A stretch of 32,818 bases of DNA, from assembly GCA_002352145.1 (NCBI GenBank), contig DEHX01000149.1, positions 34,704-67,521 on the forward strand. Reading direction: 5' to 3'. Positions 31,962-32,818 of this stretch are shown here, piece after piece. The notes below the pieces were generated by a model. It had not been told where the DNA came from. It searched no databases and saw nothing but the letters and a program-made list of their open reading frames with translations. A program made the position numbers and the translations under genes. How positions within the stretch are numbered: the first letter of the stretch is position 1; every line of letters starts with the position of its first letter. Source of the stretch: Chitinophagaceae bacterium UBA2789. GTDB lineage: Bacteria; Bacteroidota; Bacteroidia; Chitinophagales; Chitinophagaceae.

Positions 31962-32818
31962 ATGAATATCAGGCTGAGATTGACTTTTACACTCCTCTTT
32001 CTTGTTTCACTTTTTGTTGTTGCCCAGGCCCAGAATGCAAGGCTCAGTGGTAAAGTGATGAACGAAAGAAATGAACCGCTGGCTGGCGCCAACATTATTA
32101 TCACCAATGGCGCTTCCAAGCAGGCTATTTCTGACGTAGAAGGAAAGTTCTACTTCGATTTTTCGGTAGGAACAAAACATACACTGGTTGTTTCCAGGGT
32201 GGGCTATGAAACCAAAGAGATCAGTGAGGTGGAGGCTTTGTTGAACCAGGATAATTATTTGGAGATTGTTCTAAAAGAAAGTTCTAAGACCAAACTAGAA
32301 GGGGTTACAGTGGTTGCTACATCCCGCAGGCAGGAAAATACATCTGCGCTGCTTTCGTTTCAGCGAAACAATACAGCCTTGTCAAGCGGACTGGCGGCCG
32401 ACTTTATCCGCCGTACTCCCGACCGTAATACCGGTGAGGTATTAAAAAGGGTGAGTGGTACTTCAATCCAGGACAACAAATTTGTAGTGGTTCGTGGTTT
32501 GAGTGACAGGTACAACTCTGCTGTCATCAATAATGCGCAACTGCCCAGCACAGAGCCGGATAAGAAAGCATTCTCCTTTGATGTGATCCCTTCAGCGCTG
32601 ATTGATAACATCATTATTAATAAAACAGCTACACCGGAATTGCCCGGTGAGTTCGCCGGTGGCCTGGTGCAGATCAACACCAAAGATGTACCCACCCGTG
32701 ACCTCCTGAGTGTAAGCGTAAGTCTTGGTTTCAATACACAATCCGTTTTCAAAGATTTTACCAGCAACAACCGTAATGGTATGGACTGGCTGGGCTTTGA
32801 TGATGATACAAGAGGATT
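31962..32818 (+). CDS. TonB-dependent receptor with CarboxypepD_reg-like domain (partial, C-terminus off window)
   Basis: The frame is open from the ATG to the window end (285 residues visible). A signal peptide ends near residue 23 (VVAQAQ). A CarboxypepD_reg-like beta-sandwich covers about 26-105 (SGKVMNERNEPLAGANI, followed by SDVEGKFYF). The TonB plug domain starts near 115 and shows EVLKRVSGTSIQDNKFVVVRGL and NIIINKTATPELPGEFAGGL, which are typical plug strands. The 22-strand barrel lies beyond the window. It should import a scarce nutrient across the outer membrane using TonB energy. Its substrate is unknown, but the shared repeat array links it to the phosphate genes. Confidence 0.9.
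   Translation, partial: MNIRLRLTFTLLFLVSLFVVAQAQNARLSGKVMNERNEPLAGANIIITNGASKQAISDVEGKFYFDFSVGTKHTLVVSRVGYETKEISEVEALLNQDNYLEIVLKESSKTKLEGVTVVATSRRQENTSALLSFQRNNTALSSGLAADFIRRTPDRNTGEVLKRVSGTSIQDNKFVVVRGLSDRYNSAVINNAQLPSTEPDKKAFSFDVIPSALIDNIIINKTATPELPGEFAGGLVQINTKDVPTRDLLSVSVSLGFNTQSVFKDFTSNNRNGMDWLGFDDDTRG

Noticed and set aside
32360..32770. A 136-residue minus-strand open frame near the right edge
   Set aside because: It is antisense to the TonB plug domain, which is clearly coding on the plus strand.

Overview
The window looks like chromosomal DNA of a Bacteroidota bacterium, most likely Chitinophagaceae or a close relative. The evidence is the protein families (TonB receptor with an N-terminal CarboxypepD_reg-like domain, DUF1800/DUF1501 pair, Porin_O_P, M43-type lipoprotein protease, split transketolase) and promoters of the Bacteroidota type (TAnnTTTG near -7, in two cases with TTTG about 20 bp upstream). 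By eye GC is in the low-to-mid forties. I see no tRNA, rRNA, IS element, prophage or CRISPR, and no gene-free stretch longer than 300 bases; the longest is 3116-3385, where I recognise nothing. The first gene (cyclophilin) and the last (TonB receptor) run off the window.

Layout. 1-2116: a cyclophilin and a small unknown protein on the minus strand, divergent from serS. 2132-4444: a secreted zinc metalloprotease lipoprotein and an AlkB-type membrane hydroxylase, both minus. 4567-7261: a DUF1800/DUF1501 pair. 7336-12942: three peptide transporters in a row on the minus strand (one OPT, two POT). 13093-15418: purD and tryptophan 2,3-dioxygenase. 15476-17232: a small outer-membrane barrel protein and an MFS transporter, minus. 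17428-23531: the elongasome cluster mreB-mreC-mreD-mrdA-rodA. 23595-24335: an MBL-fold hydrolase. 24393-26197: an ECF sigma factor followed by a membrane protein with a triplicated cytoplasmic motif and a small secreted protein, probably a signalling operon. 26325-28419: a transketolase C-terminal half and galE. 28471-32818: a phosphate-related locus with DUF47-pit on the minus strand, and a Porin_O_P porin and a TonB receptor on the plus strand.

The most interesting signal is in the phosphate locus. Two intergenic regions, between DUF47 and the porin and between the porin and the TonB receptor, each hold about six direct repeats with a strict 11-bp period and the core TAA[C/T]A. An 11-bp period is the architecture of PhoB-type Pho boxes (7-bp repeats with 4-bp spacers), so I propose a Bacteroidota Pho-box-like operator array controlling phosphate uptake here. 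Other points of note are two tracts of 7-bp tandem repeats in intergenic DNA, a galE ribosome-binding site buried in the terminator hairpin of the gene upstream, and a three-fold repeat in the putative anti-sigma protein.

Several longest-ORF starts were shortened on evidence: purD to 13093, the dioxygenase to 14423, the barrel protein to 15943, mreB to 17428 and the MBL hydrolase to 23595.
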